Below, one piece after another: positions 11,891 to 24,054 of a DNA stretch of 64,000 bases; positions within the stretch are counted from its first letter, which is position 1; each line of letters begins with the position of its first letter. The notes under the pieces were generated by a model. The model did not search any database and was not told where the DNA came from. It saw nothing but the letters and a program-made list of their open reading frames with translations. The stretch comes from Adiantum capillus-veneris. Taxonomy: Eukaryota; Streptophyta; Polypodiopsida; Polypodiales; Pteridaceae. The stretch covers positions 44,372,779 through 44,436,778 of the forward strand of contig CM043970.1 in the NCBI GenBank assembly GCA_014529385.2. Direction: 5' to 3'. The position numbers and the translations under genes were made by a program.

Positions 11891-12686
11891 TGGTTATTTA
11901 TTCATTTTTATTGATATAATGATGATATTTTGTTAATACTTTGATATCATGATGCTTTTCGTTGATACCATGGTCATTTATTCATTTTTATTGATATAAT
12001 GATGATATTTTGTTAATACTTTGATGGTATTCATTGATCACTACATTGATAAATGTTGTTTTATGTAGTATATACACATATCATTTATATCACGTAATCA
12101 CACATTTTGTACTTTTACGTTTATACTTTATGTACCATATGTTGTCGTGCGTATATATGTCGTCAAAAGAGTGGCGTCGCGAACCATCTCTTATGGCATT
12201 GTGAACGTAATTATTTCATTAACGATGCTAATAATTTTCATGACATGTTCTTTTTGGAGTCTATGATCTATGTAGGATTGATCAAAGAATTGATTTTATG
12301 AAGACAAACTTGGTGACAATAAAAGATTTATGAAGATATGTTTGGTGATGCCATATTGATGACAACATGAAGACATGTTTGGTGATGCGATATTGATGAC
12401 AAGCTACACAGCAGATTCACGGAGACACTTTTGATTACAAGCTAATCGATAGCTTTTAAACCTCTTTATTGAACCTTTGTATTCATTATTGTATTTGATA
12501 GGATAGGAGTAATGTAACTCCTCATAAAACATTCATTGTAAAAGGAGTGATGTAGCTCCTCGTAAACATTTGTATATTTAATGATTTTTATAATATAACG
12601 GTGGGTGTATATAGAGCTGTGGGTTTTTACCTTGATCCCCCAAGGGTTTTTTCATCCACAGTTAGGGACCCTTATTTGAGCGGGGG

Positions 12687-12826
12687 TATTGAGCTTATAT
12701 GTGAAGCTACTCAATATATGGCTTCTCTATATATGGCACCCAGGTCCCCTCTATATATACATCATCTCATGTGTGTATTCTACACACTTTGGGGTTCTAC
12801 TTCTGTGTTCTCTCCTTCTCTCAACA
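12687..12826 (+). repeat. Right 140-bp LTR of TRIM-like element
   Basis: It matches 10297-10436 with the first bases TATTG instead of TGTTG and one change near 12804. It is followed by the target duplicate CATGA. Confidence 0.92.
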
Positions 12827-13639
12827 CATGATACCATGATTTATTTTCATAATGATTAGAAGTAGTTTGTATTAATTGTTATTGATGATAATTAAAAATA
12901 GTTCGTACTCATCATTCATTTTATTGAGATGTTTATTAATCCATGGAGTTGTTCCATGATCCATGATACATCATCGTGATGATTAATAATTGTTCATACT
13001 CATCGTTTGTTATCGAGATGATTATTCCTCTATATGAAATTATTCCATGATGCCATGATATGTTTTTAATATTATAAGTTGTTTGTACTTATGGTTCATT
13101 ATTAAAATGGGTATTCTTCAATGGAATAATTTTATGATTGCATGATACATTTTCATGATAATAAAAAGTCCTTTGTGCTGATCATTTCTCATTGAGATGA
13201 TTATTCTTCCATGGAATTGTTTCATGATGCCATGATGCATTGTCATGATAGTTACAAATCCTTCATACTAATAGATGGTTATTATGACATGGAGTTGTTC
13301 TATGATGTCATGATACATTTTCATCATGATTACAAACTATTCGTACTCATCGTTTCTCATTTAGATGATTATTCTTCCATGACTCTATGATGTGTCTCCA
13401 TGATGACTAGAAGTGGTTTGTACTGTTCGATTCGTTACTAAAATGATTATTCCTTTGAAGAGTTGTTCCATGATACCATGATGTGTTTCCATGATTGTTT
13501 GTTATTGAGATGGTTATATTTGATGGAGTTGTTCCATGAGACATGGTTTTCATAGTGATTATAAGTATTTCATATGGATCATTTATTACTAGGTTGATCA
13601 AAGCAAGGGATGGTGTTATAAAAATTGGTTGTCCTTGAC

Positions 13640-13814
13640 AGTACCTTCAAATTTGACAAATCTTTGCAATGCAATCAGAAATGGCCGGGGTCAATAAGAC
13701 TCCTCTGTCTCACATTGTGGGGTATGGCTATCCTCCTACTTGGACTGTGAGGATGTTGCAAAAGAGCCTTTCCATGCAGCATTGGGAGAGGTCCGCAAGG
13801 TTGGACGCGTTAGG

Positions 13815-13816
<2 letters not shown>
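13640..13816 (+). repeat. Flank repeat preceding a GA tract (copy 1 of 2)
   Basis: About 130 bases (tctcacattg to gttggacgcg) are repeated with few changes at 19660-19766. In both places the sequence runs into a (GA)n tract, followed by different parts of an L1. Confidence 0.85.

Positions 13817-13859
<43 letters not shown>
13817..13859 (+). repeat. (GA)n microsatellite at L1 5' boundary
   Basis: This is a pure GA run followed by taagagatggagttg, the L1 5' start also seen at 2640, 21915 and 24055. Confidence 0.95.
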
Positions 13860-13862
<3 letters not shown>

Positions 13863-13865
13863 GAG

Positions 13866-15382
13866 ATGGAGTTGTTGCGATCGACCCCTTCTTAGGTCTG
13901 CATTGTTGTGGTGATTCTTGGCTTGTGCACCATTCTTCTCATTCTGCTCCGGCTTAACCACCCCCTCTCACGTCCTCCTTTGATCTTTATGGCCCCATGG
14001 CATTCTCTAACGCATTCTGCCTTAACCCTAGGAAAGCTACCATGGCCTCTTCCATGTCTAAAAATGATTTCTCGTCTACTTTTGATCTTATTTCTTGTTT
14101 ACATGATACTCTAACCTCCAAACCGCAGATTAAGGGACTGCACAAGGTAACTATCCCGGTAGAGACTATCCTCACCCAGGTTTCTGCATTTAATGCAAGA
14201 GCCATAGTTTTGTACTTCACGGGGAATCTCCCTGCAGATTGTTGGATCAGGGCTTTCAACAAGCCATGGTTGATAAGGTTTTCTACAATGGTTTAGGGTT
14301 TTATGAAGTCCTGCTTTTCTTGCAAGCAGATTAAAAAGCCTTTCAATCCGCCTCCACCGGCATTATCCTCTGTGGACAAGTGGTCCATGTTCTTCCATGG
14401 CAGTGTGTCAAACAAATAAAAGAAGAATTGATCTCCAAATGCCCGGTTTGGGTGGACTTTGTAGATTTACCTACATTTCTTTGGCCCTATAGCAAGGACT
14501 TAGCTGCCTCCCTTGGTAAAATACTGCTGCAAAAACTATTAATTGTCCCAATAGGAATAGGGCCTGTGTGATGTGGAATACTGGCCAAGTTGTGCCTAAC
14601 ATATGGACATTGAACTAAAGTCTGTATATCCGTTAGTCATTTATTTGAAATGGGGCAATTTGGCTAGCTCCTGCTACCACTATGTACATTTGGGGCATTT
14701 CTCTAAAAGTTGCCCCACTTTGGCTAAAGGTACTGTCGAACTCATACCCTCCTTCCCGGGTAGTAAGAACATGGTTCCCAAAGAGTAAATCTTTGGCAAA
14801 ACCTCCTCAGCTAGCCCAGACAAATCTATACCCCCATCCTAAGGGGCTTCTCATGAATATGCCCCCCCTGGTTGCTATAAGTCAGCTCTTCAAGCTCGCA
14901 AACCCAAACCCCCCTCTCATGTAGGAACCAGGCATCCACCACCCCTTCCACCAATTAATAAAAAAAACCTTTAGAGCCTAACCTGGTCTATCAGGATATG
15001 CCTCCCCCAATTTCTTTGATGTGCTACAACATGTCCCCTCCCTTGACACTTTAGCTGCCATTGACTCTGTTATTATGCAGCATTTTTCCATAAAGTATGT
15101 AAATGCCACCGAAATGAATCGTTTGAATTTGAAAGTACACATGAGTGATACCTTAATTAATGAAGACACCAATCTGGCTCCTTCCACCCCTCAGTCTTAA
15201 TGAAGATTGCCTCATTGTTAAGGGACTCAGTCACCCATCTAGACTGCTTGCTTTTCAAAATTGGTTGTTGCAGGCTGATTTGGATATTTGTATGGTTCAA
15301 AAGAACAAGCTCCACTCCAAGGCTGATAGTGTCATGCATTTCAAACGATACACTTTGTTTTCTCTCACCTTTCAATTCCACT
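13866..15382 (+). pseudogene. L1 copy D: ORF1 and first part of ORF2
   Basis: This is a 5'-complete, 3'-truncated L1. ORF1 remnants show the DUF4283 region (VVHVLPW, CPVWVDFVDLPTFLWP) and a zinc knuckle near 14670-14715 (CYHYVHLGHFSKSC, first Cys pair altered). The ORF1 tail resembles that of the longer copy (TLAAIDS). At 15198-15202 the ORF1 stop and ORF2 start overlap as TAATG. ORF2 opens with an endonuclease-like start that shifts frame within a few codons (VKGLSHPSRLLAFQNWLL). Several stops make it non-functional. It ends at the boundary of the long repeat. Confidence 0.85.
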
Positions 15383-15474
15383 AACTCTGTGAAATATATG
15401 CTTTTAAGCCCCACGCTTGTGCTCTAATTATTAATATTCCTCTTGTATAACATTTGGTGTAGGTAAGGGTAGCT

Positions 15475-15646
15475 GCCAATATCACAGGACCATTGACAAA
15501 GCACAAAAACTCCATGGGGATAGCTAGCCCTTCCCATTGTCGCTTCTACGTGCTATGTGTGCCAATATCACAGGACCATTGACAAAGCACAAAAACTCCA
15601 TGGGGAGAGCTAGCCCTTCCCATTGTCGCTTCTATGTGCTATGTGT
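15475..15646 (+). repeat. 86-bp perfect-looking tandem duplication
   Basis: gccaatatcacaggaccatt... is repeated at 15475-15560 and 15561-15646. The second copy of the long repeat (33870-33960) has only one unit, so the duplication happened after the two copies separated. Confidence 0.92.
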
Positions 15647-16502
15647 GTAGTCATCTTCCTGATATTGATGGCACTAGCTATCATTGCCTCGAGCTCTGAG
15701 GATGCAATCTCTTTTGACATTGTCACTTCCATTCATGTTGTGTAATCCAAACTCCTTTTTCATATCTTTCTATTTGCACTTAATTCATTCATGGAATTTG
15801 GTTTTTCTTTCAAGGAAGAAACTCATTGTAACTGTATATAACTTCTCTAGATCTTTGCAGATAAACCTGAAATACTCCGTCAATGTTTTTTCTATATCTA
15901 TTTATTAAATACATCACTTCAAAGACACATGCAAAATATACATCTATTTTTAAATTACATTTCTAAATCTAGAGTTTTTTTTCTATTTATGTATTACTTA
16001 ATTCAAAATTATCTATATATTCTAAGTTTACATTTACATCATATTTACGTTTTTCATATGTCATATTTAGATTATACTAGTAGGTCTCCCCAATCTCACC
16101 AAAAAACAAATTGTTGCAAAAAGGGATCAAGATGCGTTGACGGGGTTTTCTTGTTTTTTTGGGTTTGGGGGGAGGGGGGGTCTTTTTATAAATGTAGCCT
16201 TTCAAAGTATAGTTTTGATTTTATATTTCATTCAAGACTCGCCTTCTAATTCACTACTTCAAGGGTCACTCCCTCTTCTCTACCGTCCTCTTCTACTACT
16301 TTTGCAGACGGTTCTCTTTCATAGCTTTCCACGCACCGCTACAGTAGCCTCTTTCTTAGTTTGGCATTGTCCCTTCCTCAGACGGTCATCTTCCCAAACC
16401 ACACACCATTTGAGTCGGTCAGTTATCGCTTTGTGTTGAAAGTCTAATAGCAATTTATTGTCGTAGCATTGTACTGATTGATTTTCTCCCCTCAACCTCG
16501 AT

Positions 16503-16517
16503 GGCTCTCTCTCTCTG

Positions 16518-16599
<82 letters not shown>
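16503..16599 (+). repeat. (CT)n microsatellite
   Basis: This is a nearly pure CT run of about 97 bases, followed by a segment (cgaccttgatggaact...) that is duplicated about 95 bases later. Confidence 0.97.
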
Positions 16600-16600
<1 letters not shown>

Positions 16601-16776
16601 ACCTTGATGGAACTCACGATACACTAGCCTAGTTAAGATTTTTTTTACTATTTGCGCAGGAAGCAGGAAGCTGAAGTAACGCAGAGAGGGAGATGACCTT
16701 GATGGAACTCATGATACACTCACCTAGTCTAAGGTTGTTTTTACTATTAGCGCAAGAAGCATGAAGCTGAAGCAAC

Positions 16777-17065
<289 letters not shown>

Positions 17066-17074
17066 TAGTACAAT

Positions 17075-18338
17075 TGGCCCTAGCTACACATTTGTACTTA
17101 CATAGATTGATAGAGAGAGTATCGAGGGTGAACATCGTGATCACCTCCATTGACCAAAAATTAGAGGGTGTCAAAACGAAGCCCCCAATAGTGATTCCAA
17201 GTAGCCCAAGGTGCATATGGAGTCCGTGAATGAACTCAGAAAGAGCCACATAGAGTTGGGTTGAAACTTGGAACAGGAATATTGCAGAGCAAAGGGCTGT
17301 GGCAATTAAGTAGCACATAACCCTAAACCTGTCAGGAGTGGGAGCAGCCCATAGCTCAACGAATGCATTGAGAGCTAGGCCCGACATGGTCATGGATGGT
17401 GAGTGTGCAAATGGCCCCACATCTCATTTCCAAGGGTGGGTTCATCCCTACATATCAATGTCAAGGCAAAGCCTCGAAGATTACAGCCTAGTGCAACAAC
17501 CTGCAAACAAGGAAAGGCCACAATGTGGCGCTAAGGTGGTATGCCAATGCAAGGATATGCCAAGGTGGTAGTGTGATTAATGCTAAGGCTAGCACTTCAG
17601 AAGCATAGATGCAAGAAAATGCTGCTAAGTGCCTCGTCTCTACCCTTTTAATATTGATATAGATCTACAGATAACGTCATAGATTTGCAGCCACATGGAT
17701 GGCCTCTCATTTCACTTTATAGATAGGATAATTGCATTCCAATAGCCATGAGATGTAAGGGGATGACACACTATATTGGGATAAAGAAATCTTGGCAAAA
17801 AAAATACAGATTCCTAAAGCAATTATAGACGCATAAAAATGTGTGATATGGTATGCATTTAGCAGCGTAGAGACCACACATAAAGCAAAAAGCCTCATCT
17901 TTGTTATGCTAGGCTTCATACTCAACCTCAATGGTAGAGTGATAGGGCTTGCAAACTCTTTCTCCATTACCTCATCAAGTTGTGTACGCCAAAGGGACAC
18001 TCAAAATATTCCCCACAGTACATCTCATAACTTGAGACCAGCATCGTCGACACTACCATGGCCATCATACAAGGCATCACCATAAGCCAGACTTTTGAGG
18101 CTGCCATTACAAAGAGGTATGAAAGAAAGAGCCTCAAAAAGGGTAGTGCCTTTGCACGTAGGTAGTAGAGAAGAAGGCTCTCATGTGGTGATCCACACTC
18201 TTTTGGATGTGGGGATTTGATGTGAATATTGAATTTACTGAGGGTAAAAGCTAGCAAATTTCTAATTTGAGGGAGAAGGAGAGGAAGACGGGTAGCAGAG
18301 AAGTCTCCAAGAAGGGACATCTCTATTAGCATTGGCAT
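17075..18338 (-). pseudogene. Possible membrane-protein gene remnant (minus strand)
   Basis: Minus-strand open stretches (17967-18338, 17707-18000 and the region from about 17420 down to 17075) encode several hydrophobic segments of 18-25 residues, for example LPFLRLFLSYLFVM, LFALCVVSTLLNAYH and VMCYLIATALCSAIFLF. Breaks separate them and no family was recognised. The same pieces recur in the second copy of the repeat (35214-35628) with frameshifts. It could be a captured gene fragment or chance open frame. The flanking Leu-Ser polymers are microsatellite translation and not part of it. Confidence 0.25.
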
Positions 18339-18702
18339 CCCTCATGGACTTTCAAGCTCCGCTATCCTTTCTAACTGCTATTTGGTGAAAAATCTAACTG
18401 TGAATGTACACGTGTGAAAAAAGGGTCAAGTTTTAATATTATTCACTTTGAATTAAAATCCTAGAAAGAAATAAAGTATGTTTAGGTTAATGGTCCGGTT
18501 AATGGTGACCCTATTTTGAACCCTGACTCCATGCACATCACACACAAGGCTAGACAAATACATTTTCTAAGGCAACTTAAATTTCCCCTACTTTTCATGT
18601 CAAAATTTGAAGAAATTGATTCCCTTCGCAGTCTTGAAGCCATTTCTTCAATGGAGGGTGTGACTGAACTTACTAATTTGTCAAAGAGGGGAGTGGATGG
18701 AA

Positions 18703-18746
<44 letters not shown>
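18703..18746 (+). repeat. (CA)n microsatellite, empty site of an L1 insertion
   Basis: ggatggaag(ac)n-agcattctttcactc occupies the place where copy 2 (36020-36254) has GA tract, L1 fragment, GA tract. Confidence 0.9.
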
Positions 18747-18747
<1 letters not shown>

Positions 18748-18991
18748 CATTCTTTCACTCAGAGTCCGGATCCTTTCTTTTCTATGCAATACGAGAAATT
18801 CTGCTATGTTTGATTCTACCACATTTCAGAGCTTCACATTACCTTGGACCATGATAAAGGTCAAAATTATTGAATACTATCTGGCTAGGTCTGAGCACAA
18901 GCAGCATAAAATGATGGAGTACATCAATCTTATGTAAGATGTAGCAAACATACCAAAATGTAAATAGAGAAAAAAGTTCCACCAAAAAAAG

Positions 18992-18992
<1 letters not shown>

Positions 18993-19027
<35 letters not shown>

Positions 19028-19066
19028 CCACAGTTGAGAAGTGGGAGCTGGCGGTCCACAAACTGC

Positions 19067-19107
<41 letters not shown>

Positions 19108-19440
19108 TATTTTGATGCGCAATTGGCCGACGGCCCACACCTTGCGGCCAGGGTAGGAAAACAATAGGCTGCTCAAGCAATGAGAGAGAGAGAGGGAGAG
19201 AGAGAGAGACCACAGTTGAGAAGTGGGAGCGGGCGGTCCACAAACTCCAAAGAGAGAGAGAGAGAGATGTATTTTGATGCGCAATTGGCCGACGCCCTCT
19301 TATTGCTTGAGCAGCCTATTGTTTTGCTACCCTGGCCGCAAGGTGTGGGCCCAAGCTCGTAGGTGGGTGGAGGGGTGTGGGGAGGTTATTGCCTCTTGCA
19401 GGTAGTCGGAAGGCCAAACCCCAGGGTGTGGTTATAGCCT

Positions 19441-19511
<71 letters not shown>
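18993..19511. repeat. Cluster of GA, CT and CA tracts with inverted segments
   Basis: GA runs lie at 18993-19026, 19072-19104, 19182-19210 and 19254-19267, a CT run at 19441-19478 and a CA run at 19479-19511. The unit gaccacagttgagaagtggg occurs at 19026 and 19208, and tgtattttgatgcgcaattggccgac at 19106 and 19268. Confidence 0.93.
19132..19351. repeat. 50-bp inverted repeat around a GA-flanked unit
   Basis: Bases 19132-19181 (ggcccacacc...caagcaat) and 19302-19351 (attgcttgag...gtgtgggcc) are reverse complements with one mismatch in 50. GA tracts lie inside the loop, and each arm sits next to a copy of the unit ending gcaattggccgac. Confidence 0.93.
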
Positions 19512-19515
<4 letters not shown>

Positions 19516-19659
19516 AACATGAACCCACGACAACCTGCAATGACACAATCGATGGAGCAAGAATAGGCCGTAGCCCATACAACAACTGAAAACGTTGCAC
19601 ATGGCCTCTGGGCCCAAGCTCTCTCATAATTGGCGGGGTCAGTGAGCCTCGTCTCTCTC

Positions 19660-19808
19660 ACATTGCGGGGTATGGCTATCCTCCTACTCGGACCACGGGG
19701 ATGTTGGAGAAGAGTTTTGCCATGCAGCACTAGGAGAGGTCGGCAAGGTTGGACGCATCAGGGTAGAGAGAGGGGGGGAGAGAGAGAGAGAGAAAGAGAG
19801 AGAGAGTG
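19660..19808 (+). repeat. Flank repeat copy 2 and its GA tract
   Basis: This is the same roughly 130-base sequence as 13640-13816, ending in a GA-rich run at 19765-19807. An L1 begins at 19809 inside its RT domain, unlike at 13866 where the L1 begins at its 5' end. Confidence 0.88.
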
Positions 19809-21830
19809 CAGTGGGACTTTGTGCAGAAAATCATGCAAGGTATGGGGTTTCGCCCTCGGATCATCAGTTGTATCTCTCTGCTTGGTGAACATGCTTACTT
19901 CAGATTTATCATTAATGGTAGGCTCTCTGACAAAATATATATTTCCGGATCCGTAAGACAAGGATGTCTTGTTAGCCCTCTTTTTTTTGTTGTGGCCTCG
20001 CACTCTGTATATGCATACCTGGATCAACTGGCACAACAGGGCTATTTGCAAACCCTCAAATTAGGAGGTAAGGATATCCCGGGCAAAGGGTTTGCGGATG
20101 ACACCTTTCTATTTTTGAAGGCCCACAACATCAATATTCACACATGTATGAAAATTCTAGATATGTATGCTCTTGTGGATGGTCTTACACTGAGCCTATG
20201 TAAATCTTCTTTGATTGACATATCTGCAAGGGAATTTGACTCTTTGCTTTGGTATGGGAAAAGAGTTCCTGAGGGTCATGTTTTTAGACACGTGGGCTAC
20301 CCGATTGGGGTCATGGTCTCTCAGAAACACTTGCAACAATGGGTTCTGAAGAGAGTGTTGGCTAAAATTTCTTATTGGCACTGTGATGAATGGCCTTTAC
20401 ATGTCAGACTCAGAATTGTTCAAAGTATTTTCATGTATTATCTGTTGCATGTTTTACTTGCCCTTGATCAACTGGTATGATAAAATTCTTCAAAAATGCA
20501 TCTCGGTCTTGGCTAAGTTTTTGTGGAATTCCTCTTGCTCTTCCAATGCTTTGGTTGCTTGGAACAAAATTGTTGTAGCATACTCTCAAGGAGGCTTAAA
20601 CATCTTGAATTTGCAGGTTCATGCTCAGGCGAGGAGGGCCTCCCTTATCAAACATATGTTGGATTCTGATACTGACTCGGCCTTATGTTTGTGGAAGTTT
20701 GTTGACAAATTAGTTGTTTACTTCCATGGAATCTGGAATATGTTAGCCTAGGATAAAGTGTTCTCAGTTGCTCCTCTTAAAATAGGTTATGACGTTTCAA
20801 GTATGCTAATATCTTCTTGGAAGATTATATGCTCTAATTTGGTCTGGCAAGGTAGGGCGAGGTATACAACAAACTCATTGGGGGGGCGGGGGGGGGAGCT
20901 TGTTCTGAAGCTTTTAAAACTCCACCTGCCAGATTGCTAGGTAAGGTTGCAGTGTGAATGCACAAAAAAGGTCTCAATCAAATTCAATAGATGATCAATA
21001 TTAACCTCGACTTGAAACTCTTTTCTGTTGCCAAACGACAATATAGACTAGGGTTTGGCTTCAAGATACCTTGGCATCAACTTTGTGCTCATATTCAAGG
21101 CTTGCCTCTTAGAGATTCTCTCAATCTGGAAGAAAGACATCGGGATTGGAACATTCCTAATGATGGAGTTAATTGGTGGACCGCTAACACCTCTCCCTTT
21201 TATGTTTTGTTGCTACAAAACCCATATATTTTTTAGAGATGTAACTCACAATGGTCCCTTCATCGAGATGCATATTGTGGCAAAAAACTCTTGTAGATGT
21301 ATGTTTGATTCCTAACCAATTTAAATTCATTTTTTTATGTGAAGAGTTCTCACAGGTGTATTGGCCACTACCATGAATCTAAAGAAAAAGGGTATTCCCT
21401 CTGGCAAATGCATCAGATGCTCTTGTCCTAAACTACTAGGTACGTATTCTTGTCATGCAAGACTGTCATGGAATGGTGGAAGTGGGAAAAATGGATGTGG
21501 TATGATGCTTGGGGGATCTCAATATCTAGGTATCAGATGACTTTTTTCAAGCTCCAAATCCTAGAAGATCGCGCGCTTGAGTTTCCGTTACAATCCTTCA
21601 GAGTATGGTTCTTATGGTTTGTATGGAATATGAGAAATCAATGTACATTTGATTGGATCCAGAATGTCAAGTATAAAGTTCCCCTGTTTGTCATTAGAGA
21701 TAGGATGATGGAAGATACTCTCTCTTTAACAGATCAAGCCTTCAGAGATAGAGTGGTATGAATCATACAAAAGCTGTCAGTGTGGCAGCAGATTGTAAAT
21801 TACTGTAATATAAAAAGCAATCTTTCCCAC

Positions 21831-21833
<3 letters not shown>
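19809..21833 (+). pseudogene. 5'-truncated L1 copy B (RT to 3' end)
   Basis: It starts abruptly after a GA tract at the RT motif WDFVQKIMQGMGF. It includes SVRQGC, the catalytic FADD (GKGFADDTFLFL, near 20089), a thumb/connection region and the C-terminal Trp-rich region to about 21760. One frame holds from 19806 to 20480, after which several shifts and a G run near 20880 break it. It is about 90% identical by eye to copy A. The 3' end (tctttcccaccaa) is followed by a GA tract from 21834. Confidence 0.9.

Positions 21834-21895
<62 letters not shown>
21834..21895 (+). repeat. (GA)n between L1 3' end and L1 head, unit 1
   Basis: A pure GA run connects the end of copy B to an L1 5' head. The equivalent in unit 2 is the interrupted GA run at 23973-24045. 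Confidence 0.95.
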
Positions 21896-21897
<2 letters not shown>

Positions 21898-21914
21898 AAG
21901 AAGAGAGAAAAAAA

Positions 21915-22320
21915 GAGATGGAGTTGCCACGACCTACCCCTTCTTAGGTCTGCATTTCTATGGTGATTCTCGGCTTGTGAACCGTCCTCCTCATTTTGCT
22001 CCAGCTCAACCACCCCCTTTCTGGTCCTCTTTGATCTTTTTGGCCCCATGGAACTCCTAACGCGTTCTGCCTTAACCCTAGGGAAGCTATCATGGCCCCT
22101 CCCATGTCTGAAAATGATTTCTTGTCTGCTTCTGATCTTATTGCCTCCGACTCTCAGATTAAGGGACTGCACAAGGAAAGTATCCCCGAACGGATTTTCC
22201 TCACCCAAGTTTCTGCATTTAATGCAAGGTCCAAAGTTTTGTACTTCACAGGGAAACTCCTTGCTCTAAATGAGATCGCAGGCTTCTTGGACGAGGGCTT
22301 TCAAATAAGGAGTCAATAGA
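21915..22320 (+). pseudogene. L1 5' head, ORF1 start (unit 1)
   Basis: This corresponds to the heads at 2640-3050 and 24055-24460. Its fragment starting at 22092 (MAPPMSENDFLSASDLI) matches the N-terminus of ORF1 in copy D. It is truncated in the DUF4283 region at the same base as its paralogues. Confidence 0.8.
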
Positions 22321-22915
22321 GCATGTTGAATCCTTAACCTAACATGAATGGTCCATTCAATACATGGCTAGGACGCCATTTTGGTTTGAATTAGTTCCTC
22401 TACCCATTGAGTGAGTTTTTTAGCAGATATATCTACTCCTATAGAGGGTAACCGAGGTGCCTAATAACAGTTCCTTTAGGGATTCTTGTACTTTTTTATG
22501 CTAGGTTATGAAGCTGATTTGTAAATACATCAATCATGAGTTAAGACTTATGAAGATTCAAATCCAAGTGCACAATGTATATGCTAATGGCTGCCATCGT
22601 GCCCACCTTAACATGAGTCAGGCTAGTCAAGATCCCACCCTAGCTAATAGCTACTCCTCTCAAGATAGTGCGTGCCATGATAGATGGAGCTATGGAGGCC
22701 TGTTTTGGGATACGTTTTTTTCATATTGGGGGGGAGAGATCATCAATTTTAGAGTCTACCACTCCAACTAGAGAGAATGAGGAATGTGACACGCATGTGT
22801 CAAATACACACACGTGCTACTATAAGGTCAGATTTGGTGGTGAGGTCAATTCTAGCACTATGAAGTGTAGGGCACACTTTGGTTCCAATCAAAACTTCCT
22901 ATACAATCAACATAT

Positions 22916-23070
22916 TGTTGAACGTGTATGTGAAGCTACTCTAGATAGAGCCCTAGGCTCCTCTATATATATATATATATATCATCATTTGTGCATATTC
23001 TACACACTTTTTGGGGTTGCACTCTCTGCATGTCATCTCTCTCTCCTTCTCTTTCTATGTCTCATGAACA
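22916..23070 (+). mobile_element. LTR-like fragment with primer site, unit 1
   Basis: It runs TGTTGAACG...CATGAACA and is followed by TGGTATGAGAGC. It holds an AT run at 22963-22982. Same family as 3628-3774. Confidence 0.7.
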
Positions 23071-23455
23071 TGGTATGAGAGCATGGTTGTTGTTTCTTCA
23101 CAAACATAGTGTGTTTTTTGCCTCCCATTTCTTAGCATGCAACATAAATGTGCAATTCATCAAACATAAAATCGTCATAACTTTTTGCTCAAAACTCCGA
23201 TTTTAGCATTTGAAGAGTTGTTATCAAGGTTTTGAGGTGTTTTAAAGATGTTTTCCATGACAGATTTGTCAAATTCTGCACGAGAAGTGACTCACAATAA
23301 ATTGGTAATTCCTTTCAATACGTTCTTAATCCAAATCATTGAAAGGTAAGAGATTTTATGTTTTTGAATCCATTCACATTCAACTTTTTGTTGTGAATTG
23401 TTGAACTGTTTTTTATGCTTTTAATGATCAAGAGTTAAACATATGGCTCATATAA

Positions 23456-23645
23456 CCCATTTTAGCACATAGTATGGGTCGGGACCGACCAAACCATATC
23501 GGACGACCATGAGACTTTGCACAAATGGGTGTGAGCACCATTCAACCACTCTTAAAAACTCACACATCCATCCGATATGGTTTGGGAGGTCAAGGGCCAT
23601 ACTATGTGCTAAAATGGGACATATGGCTCATACATCCCATTTTAG
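23456..23645. mobile_element. MITE-like foldback element, unit 1
   Basis: Arms of about 50 bases face each other: the left starts cccattttagcacatagtatgg near 23458 and the right ends ccatactatgtgctaaaatggg near 23618. Both continue inward to aaaccatatcgga/tccgatatggttt. The phrase acatatggctcata occurs on both outer sides. The interior is about 70 bases. No transposase is present. Confidence 0.75.
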
Positions 23646-23978
23646 CTCTTCCATCATGAATTAGGATATGATCAATATGATCAACTAATGTCATCAATAG
23701 GGTCCTCTTCAAATCCTAGAAGATCGAGCACTTGAGTTTGCGTTACAATCCTTCAGAGTATGGTTCTTATGGTTTGTATGGAATATGAGAAATCAATGTA
23801 CATTTGATTGGATCTAGAATGTCAAGCATAAAGTTCCCCTATTTGTCATTAGAGATAGGATGATGGAAGATACTCTCTCTTTAACAGATAAAGTGGTATG
23901 AATCATACAAAAGCTGTCAGTGTGGCAGCAGATTGTAAATTACTGTAATATAAAAAGCAATCTTTCCCACCAAAGAGA

Positions 23979-24022
<44 letters not shown>

Positions 24023-24054
24023 AGAAGAGAGAAGAGAGAAGAGAGAAAAAAAGA

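Larger units (their letters stand above)
10297..12826 (+). mobile_element. Complete gene-less LTR element (TRIM/LARD-like)
   Basis: Two 140-bp direct repeats (10297-10436 and 12687-12826) bound 2.25 kb without gag or pol. A primer site (TGGTATCACAGC) starts at 10437 immediately after the left repeat. A purine run (gagcggggg) precedes the right repeat. CATGA is duplicated at 10292-10296 and 12827-12831. The interior consists of tandem repeats and AT-rich DNA. It must have been mobilised in trans, probably by copia machinery given the shared primer type. The repeats differ at only a few positions, so insertion was fairly recent. Confidence 0.92.
10130..13605. repeat. Degenerate CCATGATG-rich satellite, split by a TRIM
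   Basis: Segments 10130-10296 and 12827-13605 share recurring phrases such as ttccatgatgccatgatgcat and gagatgattattcttccatgga, spaced about 85-90 bases. No protein is encoded. The small LTR element at 10297-12826 interrupts the array, and its CATGA target duplicate is itself part of the array motif. Confidence 0.75.
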
